A DNA stretch of 64,000 nt from Halocatena salina. Its GTDB lineage: Archaea > Halobacteriota > Halobacteria > Halobacteriales > Haloarculaceae. Below, piece by piece: positions 52,493 to 62,067 of this stretch. The position numbers and the translations under genes were made by a program. Position 1 is the first letter of the stretch. Every line of letters begins with the position of its first letter. Location: assembly GCF_023115355.1 (NCBI RefSeq), contig NZ_CP096019.1, positions 2,463,186 through 2,527,185 of the forward strand. The letters run 5' to 3'. The notes below the pieces were generated by a model, which was not told where the DNA came from, made no database searches, and saw only the letters and a program-made list of their open reading frames with translations.

Positions 52493-53266
52493 CTATAGGG
52501 CGCTCGTGGCGAATCCTCCGTCGATCGTGAGTATCTCGCCAGTGATGTACGACGCCGCATCGCTAGCGAGAAAGACCGCTCCACCGACGATCTCCTCGCG
52601 CTCTGCGACACGGCTGAGCGGCGTGCGCTGATCGATCCGGTCGCGTTTTTCGGTCCCCTCGGCGTAGGTCTCCTCGTTCTGTGGCGTGATGACGAAGCCA
52701 GGAGCGATCGCGTTGACTCGAAGCTCCGGAGCCAATTCCTTTGCGGCCGCCCGTGTGAACGCTTCGACGCCGCCCTTCGCCGCGGAGTAGGCTGGCAGTT
52801 TCGCCATCGAAAGCCTGGCTGTCAGCGAGGAGATAGTGATGATGGCACCGCCGTCGGTCATCGCGGGTGCGAACGTTTGTGTGACGCGCCGGACGCCATC
52901 AAGTGCGACGTCGGTTACTCGATCCCAGTCGTCGTCATCGATCCCGAGAACTGATTCCCGGGAGATCGCACCCTGTGAGACGACGACCACATCGATGCCG
53001 CCGAGTTCTTCGATCGCCGCCTCACGAACCCGCTCGATCGTTGCTGTCTCGGTGACATCGCACGTGACCCGTGTGGTGGTCACACCGCGCTCTTCGAGCG
53101 CTGCAGCGGTAGTATCGACCTTGTCCTCGCTTCGGCTGGTCCCGATCACGTCAGCTCCTTCACTTCCAAACCCGAGAGCGATAGCCTGTCCGATTCCGCT
53201 CGTCCCACCGACGACAACGACCCGCTTGTCGCTGACACTCACCGGTGTGTGTTCGTACGAAACCAT
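52493..53266 (-). CDS. Short-chain dehydrogenase/reductase
   Basis: A 257-residue classical SDR. The cofactor motif VVGGTSGIGQAIA (about 18-30), VVVSQGA (in place of NNAG), the catalytic Ser in TISSLTARLS, and YSAAKGGVEAFTR (Tyr/Lys) are present, ending in the family-like GGAVFLASDAASYITGEILTIDGGFATSAL. It lies inside the sugar cluster on the opposite strand, and probably oxidises a sugar or sugar acid (gluconate dehydrogenase-like). The exact substrate cannot be read. Confidence 0.8.
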   Translation of the reverse strand: MVSYEHTPVSVSDKRVVVVGGTSGIGQAIALGFGSEGADVIGTSRSEDKVDTTAAALEERGVTTTRVTCDVTETATIERVREAAIEELGGIDVVVVSQGAISRESVLGIDDDDWDRVTDVALDGVRRVTQTFAPAMTDGGAIITISSLTARLSMAKLPAYSAAKGGVEAFTRAAAKELAPELRVNAIAPGFVITPQNEETYAEGTEKRDRIDQRTPLSRVAEREEIVGGAVFLASDAASYITGEILTIDGGFATSAL

Positions 53267-53362
53267 ACGGGGGGTGCGATCGGAACTCGTATCATGGTTT
53301 CGGTACCAGTCTCGCAGTATCCCGTAGAATTATAACTACTGGACTGTCAGTACTCATCGTCC

Positions 53363-54406
53363 ATGCGTGGATTGGCGAAAGTGAGCCGGACGAACGGTGC
53401 GATGGAACTTGTCGATCGAGAACGACCGAAGCCGGACCCCAACGAGGCGCTCGTTGAAGTCGAATACGCAGGGCTCTGTGGGAGCGACGCTGGCATCTAC
53501 GAGTTCGAATCGGCGTTCGAGCGAATGGAACTGCCGACCGTCATCGGACACGAATACACCGGGCGAATCGTAGAAACGGGCGAAGACGTTTCTGCGTTCT
53601 CAGTCGGGGACCGTGTCGTTGAGCGACCGATTCGGGGATGTGGCGAGTGTTATCAATGTTCGATCGGCGAGGAAAACGTCTGTCAAAACGCGGTGATTAC
53701 GGGCGTCGATCACGATGGAGCGTACGAACAGTTCATCGCGGTTCCCGAGCGGGCGTTACATCCCGTCCCGGAGGGCGTCGATCCGATGCACGCGGCCGTC
53801 GTCGAACCAACGAGTATCGGTGCCCGGGCAGTGATCGAGAACTCTCGTGTGAGTCCCGGTGACCGGGTGTTGGTCGAGGGGCCAGGTCCGATCGGACTAC
53901 TGACTGCCCAGATAGCACGCGCACAGGGTGGAACTGTCGTCGTCTCTGGGGTCGACCAAGATGGGACGTACCGGTTGCCGCTGGCCGAACGGTTGGGTCT
54001 CGAAACGATCAACGTCCAGTCCGAGGCGTTCGAAGAACGGTGCAACGAGCTGACCGATCACGTCGGATTCGATGTCGTGTTCGATACGACCGGCCACCCC
54101 TCGGGATTGCCGTCGGCCGTCGACACCGTCCGAAAGGGTGGACAGATCGTTCTCGTCGGACAAACCGGAGAGACGACGATGCCGTACTCGCCGCTCGTCC
54201 GTTCTGAGATCGATCTCCAGTGTTCGTATGCATCGATGTACGAGGACTTCGAACGGGCGTTCCGGCTCATCCGCTCGGGGGACGTCGACTGTGAGACGTT
54301 CGTCGACGATCGGTTTTCGTTGCTCGACGCCGATGACGCCTTCGAGACGTTCCTCGCTGGAGAGACGTGTAAACCGGTGTTCGACGTCTCTCAACTCGCG
54401 GAGTAG
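53363..54406 (+). CDS. Zinc-dependent medium-chain dehydrogenase (sorbitol/threonine dehydrogenase-like)
   Basis: A 347-residue MDR enzyme. Catalytic zinc ligands are the Cys in AGLCGSD (near 37), His/Glu in GHEYTG and Glu in VVEPTSIG. The structural zinc loop is CGECYQCSIGEENVC. The nucleotide-binding motif is VLVEGPGPIGLLTAQIA (about 168-184). It starts 96 bases from the divergent SDR, suggesting a shared promoter region. It probably oxidises a polyol or sugar in this cluster. Confidence 0.82.
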   Translation: MRGLAKVSRTNGAMELVDRERPKPDPNEALVEVEYAGLCGSDAGIYEFESAFERMELPTVIGHEYTGRIVETGEDVSAFSVGDRVVERPIRGCGECYQCSIGEENVCQNAVITGVDHDGAYEQFIAVPERALHPVPEGVDPMHAAVVEPTSIGARAVIENSRVSPGDRVLVEGPGPIGLLTAQIARAQGGTVVVSGVDQDGTYRLPLAERLGLETINVQSEAFEERCNELTDHVGFDVVFDTTGHPSGLPSAVDTVRKGGQIVLVGQTGETTMPYSPLVRSEIDLQCSYASMYEDFERAFRLIRSGDVDCETFVDDRFSLLDADDAFETFLAGETCKPVFDVSQLAE

Positions 54407-54513
54407 TCACTCTCACATGACTGGAGTATCACACGAAGCCACGACTGACGGCGTTTCGTATCGATCCTCGACAAGCATCGTGTTTTAGTAGTTGGTTTCC
54501 GTACCGGACGGTG

Positions 54514-55581
54514 ATGATCGATTGGATCGATAGCTACGAGACACGCCGGTGGCAGTCGACGACGGAGGGAACGGTCCGATACGCGCTGTTGGGACTCGGG
54601 TGGTGGACCGTCGATGTCGCCCTGCCCGCGATCGCGGCCTCCGAGCTCGGTGAGGTGACTGTTCTCGTGAGCAGTTCTACGGACAAAGCCGAGCGAATCG
54701 CTGCGGAGAACGACGTCCCTCGGGGCATCAGCTACGAGGAGTACCACGACGGCGTCGCAACCGACGCGTACGACGCTGTGTACGTCGGAACTCCGAACGC
54801 GTACCACCTCGAATACGTCGAAACGGCGGCTGCACACGGAAAGGACGTGCTCTGTGAGAAGCCGATGGAGAGCACGGTCGAACGGGCCCAGCGGATGGTC
54901 GAAAGCTGTGCCGCCGCTGGCACCGAACTGATGATCGGCTACCGGATGCACACCGACCCAGCTGTCCAACGCGCGCGCGAACTCATCGAAGACGGATTTC
55001 TCGGGGAACCGGTTTCCGTCCGCGGCCACAACAGCCAGCCTTTGTTAGAAATGATTCCAGACCCGGATCAGTGGCGGCTCGATCCCGACCGAACCGGGTA
55101 CGGAACCACGGTGATGGATCTTGGGATCTACTCGATCAACACGACGCGCTTTCTGCTGGACCGCGACCCCATCGCCGTCCAGTCCCGAATGGCTTCGACC
55201 CACGACGCGTTCGACGATGTTCCCGACGAACGGTCCGCCTCACTCCTCGCTTTCGAGGACTGTGAGATGGTCTCGACCGCGAGTCAGAACGCTCACGAGG
55301 ATACCCGTCTCACGATCACCGGAACGCACGGACAGATCGAACTCAGGCCGGCCTTTCACGGGGAGTGTGGATTACATCTTTCCCGAAACGATCTCTCGAT
55401 CGATGTGACCCACGAAACGTTCGACGCCGAACGGGAGACGACAGAACTGTTCGAGTATTTCTCTGACAGACTGCTCAGCGACGGTGATATCTATCCCGAC
55501 GGCCGCCACGGACTCATGGATATGCGCATCATCGAGGCGATCTACGAGGCCGGAGAAACCGGAGACGTGATCGAGCTGTAA
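54514..55581 (+). CDS. xdh: D-xylose 1-dehydrogenase (NADP+), Gfo/Idh/MocA family
   Basis: A 355-residue oxidoreductase. The N-terminal Rossmann domain has YALLGLGWWTVDVALPAIAAS (about 22-42), and the conserved active-site segment DVLCEKPME. The remainder matches my recollection of Haloarcula/Haloferax D-xylose dehydrogenase: IGYRMHTDPAVQRARELI, DPDQWRLDPDRTGYGTTVMDLGIYSINTTRFLLDRDPIAVQ and ASQNAHEDTRLTITGTHG. It makes xylonolactone/xylonate, the substrate of the XacD-like dehydratase. The ATG at 54514 is preferred to the GTG at 54511. Confidence 0.82.
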   Translation: MIDWIDSYETRRWQSTTEGTVRYALLGLGWWTVDVALPAIAASELGEVTVLVSSSTDKAERIAAENDVPRGISYEEYHDGVATDAYDAVYVGTPNAYHLEYVETAAAHGKDVLCEKPMESTVERAQRMVESCAAAGTELMIGYRMHTDPAVQRARELIEDGFLGEPVSVRGHNSQPLLEMIPDPDQWRLDPDRTGYGTTVMDLGIYSINTTRFLLDRDPIAVQSRMASTHDAFDDVPDERSASLLAFEDCEMVSTASQNAHEDTRLTITGTHGQIELRPAFHGECGLHLSRNDLSIDVTHETFDAERETTELFEYFSDRLLSDGDIYPDGRHGLMDMRIIEAIYEAGETGDVIEL

Positions 55582-56374
55582 CACGCAACATCGCGTCTCA
55601 CGGGCCCTGAGCGGAGCAACGACCCGCCAATGGATGGTACGGATATCTCTATAACAATTCCCACAATGATGAACTTCTGATAGCAGTTGGTCGCACCGAG
55701 ATCGGAGTAATTCGTGGAAAACTATGCTATCTACGCTCGTTCGTCGGGTTCAGCTCATACCTACCGTTAACGGTGCTGTATCTCTGTTCCGACAATGGTG
55801 GATACATGCTGATGGAGCAGTAGGGGCTGAGGCGTCAAACACCGTTGCTACGGACCAGCGATCCACCGATTGGGCGATGATCGCGAACGCCGACCCGCTT
55901 ACAGCAGTACCCATGTAAGGAACACCAGTCCTCACCACGATGATGGACGACTACTAGCACGTTTTTCCCTCGCCTTACCATCATACAGTTGATATCAATG
56001 TGCAATTACTATACTCTATCGTTAGGGATATATATAGTACCAAATGTCATTATTAACGTTTGTGATAACGATGAACTCGGTCAAAGCGTACGTTCATACG
56101 TCTAATCGCCTTCTGTAGGAACAGACGTATCTTATCTTCGCTCTTATCTTTTCTCATCATAACGTATCTCCAACTATCGGATTATAATTAATTGTACACC
56201 AATCGTTTATGGTTATGAACGGTTGACATCCCATTATTATTAGCTGATGACAATGCATATGTGACTACAATTATATTCACTAACATATCGTCAGATACGT
56301 TCAAAACGTCACAATGTAGTGCTCGATCGTTTTCACCACATTTATCATCCGTGGTGCTCGTGTCGAGAATACGA
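55582..56374. other. Gene-free, AT-rich interval
   Basis: A stretch of 793 bases with no convincing gene. Frames of about 60 codons exist on both strands around 55724-55938 with near-normal composition and may be a decayed fragment. Bases 55980-56290 are strikingly AT-rich compared with the flanks, and contain no T-run followed by a hairpin or other recognisable element. The right end must hold the ABC exporter promoter. Confidence 0.5.
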
Positions 56375-57319
56375 ATGGTCGCCATCGAAACCACGGCCCT
56401 CACGAAGCAGTTCGAAGATGTCACTGCTGTTGAAGAGTTGAATCTTCGGATCGAGGAAGGAGAGATATTCGGGTTTCTCGGACCGAACGGTGCCGGGAAA
56501 TCGACGACGATCAACATGCTACTGGATTTTCACCGTCCGACATCGGGATCAGCGACCGTGCTTGGATACGATGCACAGGACGAAACCGACGCGATCCGAC
56601 GCCGGGTAGGCGTCCTTCCGGAGGGAATAGAGCTGTACGGCCGGCTCACGGCCCGCGAGCACCTTGAGCTGTGTGTTCAGATGAAAGACGCCGCTGACGA
56701 TCCCGACGCCGTGTTGGATCGTGTTGGATTGAACGACGCCGGGGATCGTCCGGTGAGTGGGTTCTCGAAGGGAATGGCCCAGCGGCTCGCGCTGGGAATC
56801 GCGTTGATCGGATCACCAGATCTCCTCATTCTCGACGAGCCGACGTCCGGACTGGATCCTAACGGCATTCAGGAGTTCCGCGAACTCCTCCGTGCAGAGG
56901 CCGAATCGGGAACGACCATCTTCTTTTCGAGTCACGTTCTCTCGGAAGTCGAAGCGGTTTGTGACCGGGTGGGCATCATGAACGAGGGAACTCTCGTGGC
57001 GCTCGACACGATCGACAACCTTCGAGAACACGCTGGTTCGGGTGGCATTGTCGATCTCACCCTCGAATCCGTGCCCGAGGATCTCTCGCTCGGACAACTT
57101 GAGGGAGTCTCAGATGTTACGATCGACGGCACTGACCTCCATGCCGTCTGTACGACCCCCCAAGCGAAGGTAGACGTGATTCGCCGCGTAGATCGGGTAG
57201 CAACGGTCACCGGGATCGTTGTCGAGGAGACGTCGCTCGAAGACCTGTTTAACGAGTACACCAACGGTGAACGAGGGGCGTCCGGAGAAACGGAAGCCTC
57301 CGCGGAGGTGATCGCATGA
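56375..57319 (+). CDS. ABC-2 type exporter ATPase
   Basis: A 314-residue ATPase of the drug/NosF class. Walker A GPNGAGKST (about 38-46), signature VSGFSKGMAQRLALGIAL, Walker B LLILDEPTSGLDPNG and the switch His in FFSSHVLSEVEAV are present; the C-terminal 90 residues form a small regulatory domain. The start is placed at 56375 (MVAIETTALTKQF). It overlaps the permease by four bases. Confidence 0.88.
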   Translation: MVAIETTALTKQFEDVTAVEELNLRIEEGEIFGFLGPNGAGKSTTINMLLDFHRPTSGSATVLGYDAQDETDAIRRRVGVLPEGIELYGRLTAREHLELCVQMKDAADDPDAVLDRVGLNDAGDRPVSGFSKGMAQRLALGIALIGSPDLLILDEPTSGLDPNGIQEFRELLRAEAESGTTIFFSSHVLSEVEAVCDRVGIMNEGTLVALDTIDNLREHAGSGGIVDLTLESVPEDLSLGQLEGVSDVTIDGTDLHAVCTTPQAKVDVIRRVDRVATVTGIVVEETSLEDLFNEYTNGERGASGETEASAEVIA

Positions 57320-58155
57320 GCTTCGTCGGCGTCGTCCGGAAGGACCTCCTAGATGTCCGGCGATCCAACCTCATCCGGGGGATCGGACTGTTGTATCTCG
57401 CCTTCACCGTGTTGTTCTTCTGGGGAACTGGTAGCTCGGGGGATCCGGATATGTATCTCTCGTTGTGGTCGATGATCGCGATCGCCGTCCTCATCGTACC
57501 CCTGATCGCACTCGTGGCAGCGTATCTCTCAGTGGCCGGTGAGCGCCAAAGCGGCAATCTCAAATTCCTACTATCGTATCCGAACAGCCGTCGTGACGTC
57601 GTCCTCGGAAAACTCATCGCCCGCTCGATCGTCGTTGGTGGTGCGATCACATTCGCTTACGCGGTCGGACTGGCGTTAGCGCTCTACTACTATTCGGACG
57701 TCGTCATCGGTGATTTCATCGCTTTCGTCGGATTGACGCTGCTGTACGCCGTCGTCTACGTGAGTATTGCTGTGGGGTTATCCGCTGCCACTAGCACTCG
57801 ATCCAGAGCGATGGGTGGGGCCATCGGAGTGTGGTTTTTCCTGAACGTGTTCTGGAACGCCTTCCCGATCAATCCGAACACCATCATCGAGTTCGTTGCC
57901 AATCGGCTCGGAACGTCCGTCTCACAGAACCTCAAGGATCTCGTCTGGTCGCTCAGCCCGACCGGCGCGTACATGAATTCGATGCAGTTGGTGTTTCCCG
58001 ACTCCGTTGCCAAACAGACTGGACAGGACGCGTGGATCGATCCGAACGCTCCATTTTACCTTGATGGCTGGTTTATGCTGGTAATCCTCGTGGCATGGCT
58101 TCTCGTCCCTCCCCTATTGGGATACTGGCGGTTCCAGCGCGCTGATCTCGGGTGA
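57316..58155 (+). CDS. ABC-2 type permease (NosY-like)
   Basis: A 279-residue membrane protein with six helices: VVRKDLLDVRRSNLIRGIGLLYLAFTVLFFW at the start, SVAGERQSGNLKFLLSYPNSRRDVVLGKLIARSIVVG (the conserved loop after the second helix), and AATSTRSRAMGGAIGVWFFLN. It forms an exporter with the preceding ATPase. The substrate is unknown. Confidence 0.85.
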   Translation: MSFVGVVRKDLLDVRRSNLIRGIGLLYLAFTVLFFWGTGSSGDPDMYLSLWSMIAIAVLIVPLIALVAAYLSVAGERQSGNLKFLLSYPNSRRDVVLGKLIARSIVVGGAITFAYAVGLALALYYYSDVVIGDFIAFVGLTLLYAVVYVSIAVGLSAATSTRSRAMGGAIGVWFFLNVFWNAFPINPNTIIEFVANRLGTSVSQNLKDLVWSLSPTGAYMNSMQLVFPDSVAKQTGQDAWIDPNAPFYLDGWFMLVILVAWLLVPPLLGYWRFQRADLG

Positions 58156-58194
58156 CGGTTCGACCGCTACCACGACGTTTCTGTCATATCAATA

Positions 58195-58212
58195 ATCAAC
58201 TATGTAGTTGAT
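58195..58212. promoter_or_regulatory. Palindrome ATCAACTA-TG-TAGTTGAT upstream of sod
   Basis: Perfect 8-bp arms around TG, lying 49-66 bases before the GTG start of the sod gene; CATATCAA and TTGATATG around it add a second overlapping inverted repeat. It is a candidate operator for the sod gene. Confidence 0.5.
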
Positions 58213-58260
58213 ATGGAACGGTAACACTATCTTTTTGTGGAAGGCCAGTGATCAATATCT

Positions 58261-59001
58261 GTGTACGAGTCCACAAACGACGACGGAACGACCCGACGAA
58301 CGATGTTACAGCTACTGGGAGCGACCGCTGGGATCGCGACAGTCGGCGTAGGAGATGCGTTCGCACTACAGTCGGAATCATCGGACGACGGTCGATATAC
58401 GCTTCCGTCACTCCCCTACGACTACGATGCGCTTGAGCCAGCCATCGACGAGCAGATCATGCGACTCCATCACGACAAACATCATCAGGGCTACGTCGAT
58501 GGAGCAAACGAGGCTCTCGACAAACTAGCGGATATGAGACAGAAAGACGAATTTGATAATATAAAATCAGTAAAAAGAGATCTATCATTCAATTTGTCAG
58601 GTCATGTTTTACATTCGATCTTTTGGACGAGTATGTCGCCGGACGGCGGTGGAAGCCCATCGGGGACGTTGGCAGACGCTCTCCAAGAGGATTTCGGCTC
58701 CGTTGACGGGGCTATCGCGGAGTTCTGCGCTGCTGCCAAGAAGGTGGAAAGTTCCGGATGGGGGTTGCTCGTCTACGATCATCTGGCGGATCGATTGTTA
58801 GTAACCCAAGCGGAGGCGCACAATGATCTCGCGGTTCAGGGTGCGACACCGTTGCTCGTCCTCGACGTGTGGGAACACGCCTACTACCTTCAGTACACGA
58901 ACGACCGGGGAGCGTACGTGGATGCGTTCTTCGATGTCGTCGATTGGGAGACCGTCCGCAGTCGGTATGAGGCAGTGACGTCCTCGGCCGTGTGGGAGTG
59001 A
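58261..59001 (+). CDS. sod: Superoxide dismutase (Fe/Mn), Tat-exported
   Basis: A 246-residue Fe/Mn SOD with a GTG start. A Tat signal TRRTMLQLLGATAG (11-24), probably cut after AFA (35), sends it outside the cell; cytoplasmic haloarchaeal SODs lack this. Metal ligands are H70 (LHHDKHH), H118 (VLHSIFW), D202 and H206 (VLDVWEHAYY). Codons 88-122 are markedly AT-rich and use rare codons (ATA, AGA, TTA, CTA), unlike the rest of the gene. It lies 105 bases after the ABC permease and converges on trkH. Confidence 0.92.
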   Translation: MYESTNDDGTTRRTMLQLLGATAGIATVGVGDAFALQSESSDDGRYTLPSLPYDYDALEPAIDEQIMRLHHDKHHQGYVDGANEALDKLADMRQKDEFDNIKSVKRDLSFNLSGHVLHSIFWTSMSPDGGGSPSGTLADALQEDFGSVDGAIAEFCAAAKKVESSGWGLLVYDHLADRLLVTQAEAHNDLAVQGATPLLVLDVWEHAYYLQYTNDRGAYVDAFFDVVDWETVRSRYEAVTSSAVWE

Positions 59002-59007
59002 TGACGC

Positions 59008-60579
59008 TCACGTCCGCCAGTAAGCCGGTGTGAGTAAGACGAGCACGGGGAGGATTTCGAGCCGTCCGATCCACATCAGAAACACCATGAACAGCTTCGA
59101 CGTCAGGGGGAAGTCGAGATAGCTGTTCATTGGCCCAACCGAACCGAATCCCGGCCCGACGTTACCCAAAGTAGCGGCGACAGCACTCATCGCCTCGAAC
59201 GCGCTCAGATAGTGACCAACCCGCCACGCGTCCGCGATCACGAGAACAACCCCGACGAAAAAGAACACGAGATACAGCAAAGTGAACGCGTAGATGCCTC
59301 GGATCGTCCGTTCATCGAGTGGATTACCGTTCAGTCGAACGGGTGCGACCGCCGCGGGATGGACAGTCGTAAACAGCTCTTTGCGGAGTGATTTGAGGAC
59401 CACGACCCAGCGAACGACCTTGATCGCGCCAGCAGTTGACCCCGCCGATCCACCGATGAACATCCCGAACAACAGCACGTACTTGGCTGGAGCGCTCCAG
59501 GTGTTGAAGTCCATGCTGGCGTATCCGGTCGTCGTGACGATCGAAACGATCTGAAACGCCGCGTGTCGAACCGAGGCTTCGAGCTTGCCGCTAAACGAGA
59601 ATCCATCGACTGGGATGGCTTGGAGTCCGATGCCGAAAAACAGCTGTCCAGCGACGATAGCGGTAAGCGCGGCTATGATGCCGGTAAAGGCTTGGAACTC
59701 GGTATCGTTGAGCAGTCGTTTCGGTCCATCCGTAACGCAGTGCCAGAACAGAGCAAAATTCGTTCCTGCGACGACCATGAACGGAATGATCACCCATTGC
59801 ACCGCAGCGGAGAACGCTTCGATCGATCGCGCCTCCGGGGAAAACCCGCCGGTCGGAAGTGTCGTAAGCGCGTGGGAAACGGCGTTGTACAGTCCCATGT
59901 TCGGCGCGAGTCCGAGGAGATGGAGTCCGTACAACAACACCATTTCGAGCAGGGTAAATCCTAGATACGCGATCCAGAGGACGCGTGCGGTTTTAGCGAT
60001 ACGGGGCGTGAGTTTCTGAATGCCTGGTCCGGGAGCCTCTGCATCCATCAGCTGCGCACCACCGACTGATAGTTCCGGAAGAATGGCGACCGCGAGCACG
60101 ATGATACCCATCCCACCGAGCCATTGGGTGAGTTGTCGCCAGAGCAATAGGGCGTGGGAATGACGATCGAACGAGATGTCTCCCATCACGGTCGCGCCAG
60201 TGGTTGTGAAGCCGCTCATCGATTCGAACAACGCGTTTTCGGGCCGTGCAAGCGTCGATTCAGTGCCGACGATCCCGGCGATCAGATACGGCATCATTCC
60301 GACGAACGCGACAACGAGCCACGTGAGCGCTACCATCAGAAACCCTTCACGTGCACCCAGCTCCGGGTCGGGATCGGCACGTTCGAGTGCCACCCCGACA
60401 ACGATAGCGAACACCAAGGAAGCGATGAACGTCAAAACGTCCTCACCGTAGTACAGCGCGACAGCGAGCGGAATGAGAAACGCCCCTGCGAGATACTTGA
60501 CGACGGTACCGACGAGACCGACGCTCGCACGCCAATCGACGCGGAGCCGATCCCAGCTGCCGATCCAGTCTCGGTTCAT
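59008..60579 (-). CDS. trkH: Trk potassium uptake system membrane subunit TrkH
   Basis: A 523-residue K+ channel-like subunit with about ten to twelve helices in four pore-loop repeats. The filter region of the first repeat reads FESMSGFTTTGATVM, the second AVSHALTTLPTGGFS, the third VSIVTTTGYASMDFNTW and the fourth EAMSAVAATLGNVGPGFG. The GSVGPMNSYLDFPLTSKLFMVFLMWIGRLEILPVLVLL ending is family-typical. It overlaps trkA by four bases and forms a K+ importer with it, essential in a salt-in organism. Confidence 0.92.
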   Translation of the reverse strand: MNRDWIGSWDRLRVDWRASVGLVGTVVKYLAGAFLIPLAVALYYGEDVLTFIASLVFAIVVGVALERADPDPELGAREGFLMVALTWLVVAFVGMMPYLIAGIVGTESTLARPENALFESMSGFTTTGATVMGDISFDRHSHALLLWRQLTQWLGGMGIIVLAVAILPELSVGGAQLMDAEAPGPGIQKLTPRIAKTARVLWIAYLGFTLLEMVLLYGLHLLGLAPNMGLYNAVSHALTTLPTGGFSPEARSIEAFSAAVQWVIIPFMVVAGTNFALFWHCVTDGPKRLLNDTEFQAFTGIIAALTAIVAGQLFFGIGLQAIPVDGFSFSGKLEASVRHAAFQIVSIVTTTGYASMDFNTWSAPAKYVLLFGMFIGGSAGSTAGAIKVVRWVVVLKSLRKELFTTVHPAAVAPVRLNGNPLDERTIRGIYAFTLLYLVFFFVGVVLVIADAWRVGHYLSAFEAMSAVAATLGNVGPGFGSVGPMNSYLDFPLTSKLFMVFLMWIGRLEILPVLVLLTPAYWRT

Positions 60580-61904
60580 ATGATTTTTGCGATATTATCG
60601 GCGGCGGCCGTTTCGGCGAACAGCACTACGTGGTCACCGGTCTCGATGACGGTGTCGCCGCGGGGGGTGATGACCGAACTGTTCCGTGCGATCGCTCCCA
60701 CGACGACCTGAGGTGGAAGATCCGCCATCGATTCACTGATCGGCCGGTTTTCGAGGATGCTGTCGGCGTTAACCTCGATTTCGAGCACTTCCGCACAGCC
60801 GTGTTCGATGAGCGCCACTTTCTCGGTGCCGTGTGTAAAGCGAATGGTCTCCTCGGCGGTTACATCGCGTGGATTGACCGCTGCGCCGACGCCAACTGCC
60901 TCGAAGAGATCGGTGTATTCGGTGGTTTCGACCACTGCGATCGTCCGGTCGACGCCGATCCGCTCTGCCAACAGCGACGCGAGTAGGTTCTTCTCATCGG
61001 AGCCGAGGGTAGCGACCACGGCATCGGCATCGCCCACGTGCTCTCTGTCGAGGAACTCCCGATCGGTGGCATCGCTTTCCATCACCGTCGTCCCGACAAG
61101 CTCCTCGGCCAGCTCGCGTGCCCGGTCGTGGTCGTATTCGATCAGTCTGGGATGGCGGCCCCGGTCTTCGAGCAATCGAGCGGTTTCAACCCCGATCTGG
61201 CTGCCACCGACGATGACGATGTCCTGTCGATCGTCGGTGTGATCGGGAGCGATGGTCCCGGCAAACGCGTGTGTGCTTTCTGGATTCCCGATTACGACCA
61301 ACTCATCACCAGCTTTGATGACTGTTTCACCCTCCGGGATGATCACGCTCTCCCCCCGAAGAATGCCAGCAAACGTCAACTCGACGAATCTGTCGACTTC
61401 TGCCACCGTTTGACCAGCCACGGGACTGCCCTTTGGCACGCGGAATTCGGCCATCAGTATCTGACCATCGGCGAAGACATCGACGTTTTGGGAGGCTGGC
61501 AGTCCGATAACCCGAACGATCGTCTCCGCCGTCAGGAGGTTGGTACACACCATGAAATCGACACCGAACGTACCACCGGTTTGGTTCCACGTTTCGAGGT
61601 AGTTCGTTTGCTTCACCCGTGCGATGGTGAATGGATTGCTCTCCGCTGTCGCCGTCGCGCAGGCCACGACGTTCGTCTCGTCGTCGTCAGTGCTAGCGAT
61701 GAACAGATCCGCAGTTTCGATATCGGTCTCTCTGAGCGTCGAGAGTGACGTTCCATCGCCCTTGATGGCGAGCACGTCAAGCGAGTAGGTGAGTGCCTCA
61801 ACCCGTTCACCGTCAGTGTCGATAACGATGACTTCGTGGTCGTCCGCGAGACTCGCTGCGATCGACGATCCGACCTGTCCTGCGCCGGTGATGATCACGC
61901 GCAT
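60576..61904 (-). CDS. trkA: Trk system regulatory subunit TrkA
   Basis: A 442-residue protein with two RCK modules: the first nucleotide-binding motif is IITGAGQVGSSIAASLADDHEVIVID (3-28), the second VIVGGSQIGVETARLLEDRGRHPRLIEYD (about 228). Each is followed by a TrkA-C domain (for example GSPVAGQTVAEVDRFVELTFAGILRGESVIIPEGETVIKAGDELVVIG). It gates TrkH in response to nucleotides. Gene order and the 4-base overlap indicate an operon with trkA first. Confidence 0.92.
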   Translation of the reverse strand: MRVIITGAGQVGSSIAASLADDHEVIVIDTDGERVEALTYSLDVLAIKGDGTSLSTLRETDIETADLFIASTDDDETNVVACATATAESNPFTIARVKQTNYLETWNQTGGTFGVDFMVCTNLLTAETIVRVIGLPASQNVDVFADGQILMAEFRVPKGSPVAGQTVAEVDRFVELTFAGILRGESVIIPEGETVIKAGDELVVIGNPESTHAFAGTIAPDHTDDRQDIVIVGGSQIGVETARLLEDRGRHPRLIEYDHDRARELAEELVGTTVMESDATDREFLDREHVGDADAVVATLGSDEKNLLASLLAERIGVDRTIAVVETTEYTDLFEAVGVGAAVNPRDVTAEETIRFTHGTEKVALIEHGCAEVLEIEVNADSILENRPISESMADLPPQVVVGAIARNSSVITPRGDTVIETGDHVVLFAETAAADNIAKII

Positions 61905-62067
61905 ACGTACTCCTCTCCCACTATATCCAGACGAATGTATGACCGACCAAGTGGATTGCTATTCGACCATCTTCGCATTTAACACATATCCGATACCTTT
62001 ACCGGTGAAGTTTATTGGCATGGGTGTGGTATAGTCGGTAATTCAGGTGTCGCAGCGATCGACAACG

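Noticed and set aside
55724..55938. Short overlapping frames on both strands
   Set aside because: Neither has a plausible promoter or family-like sequence; noted only as a possible decayed fragment.
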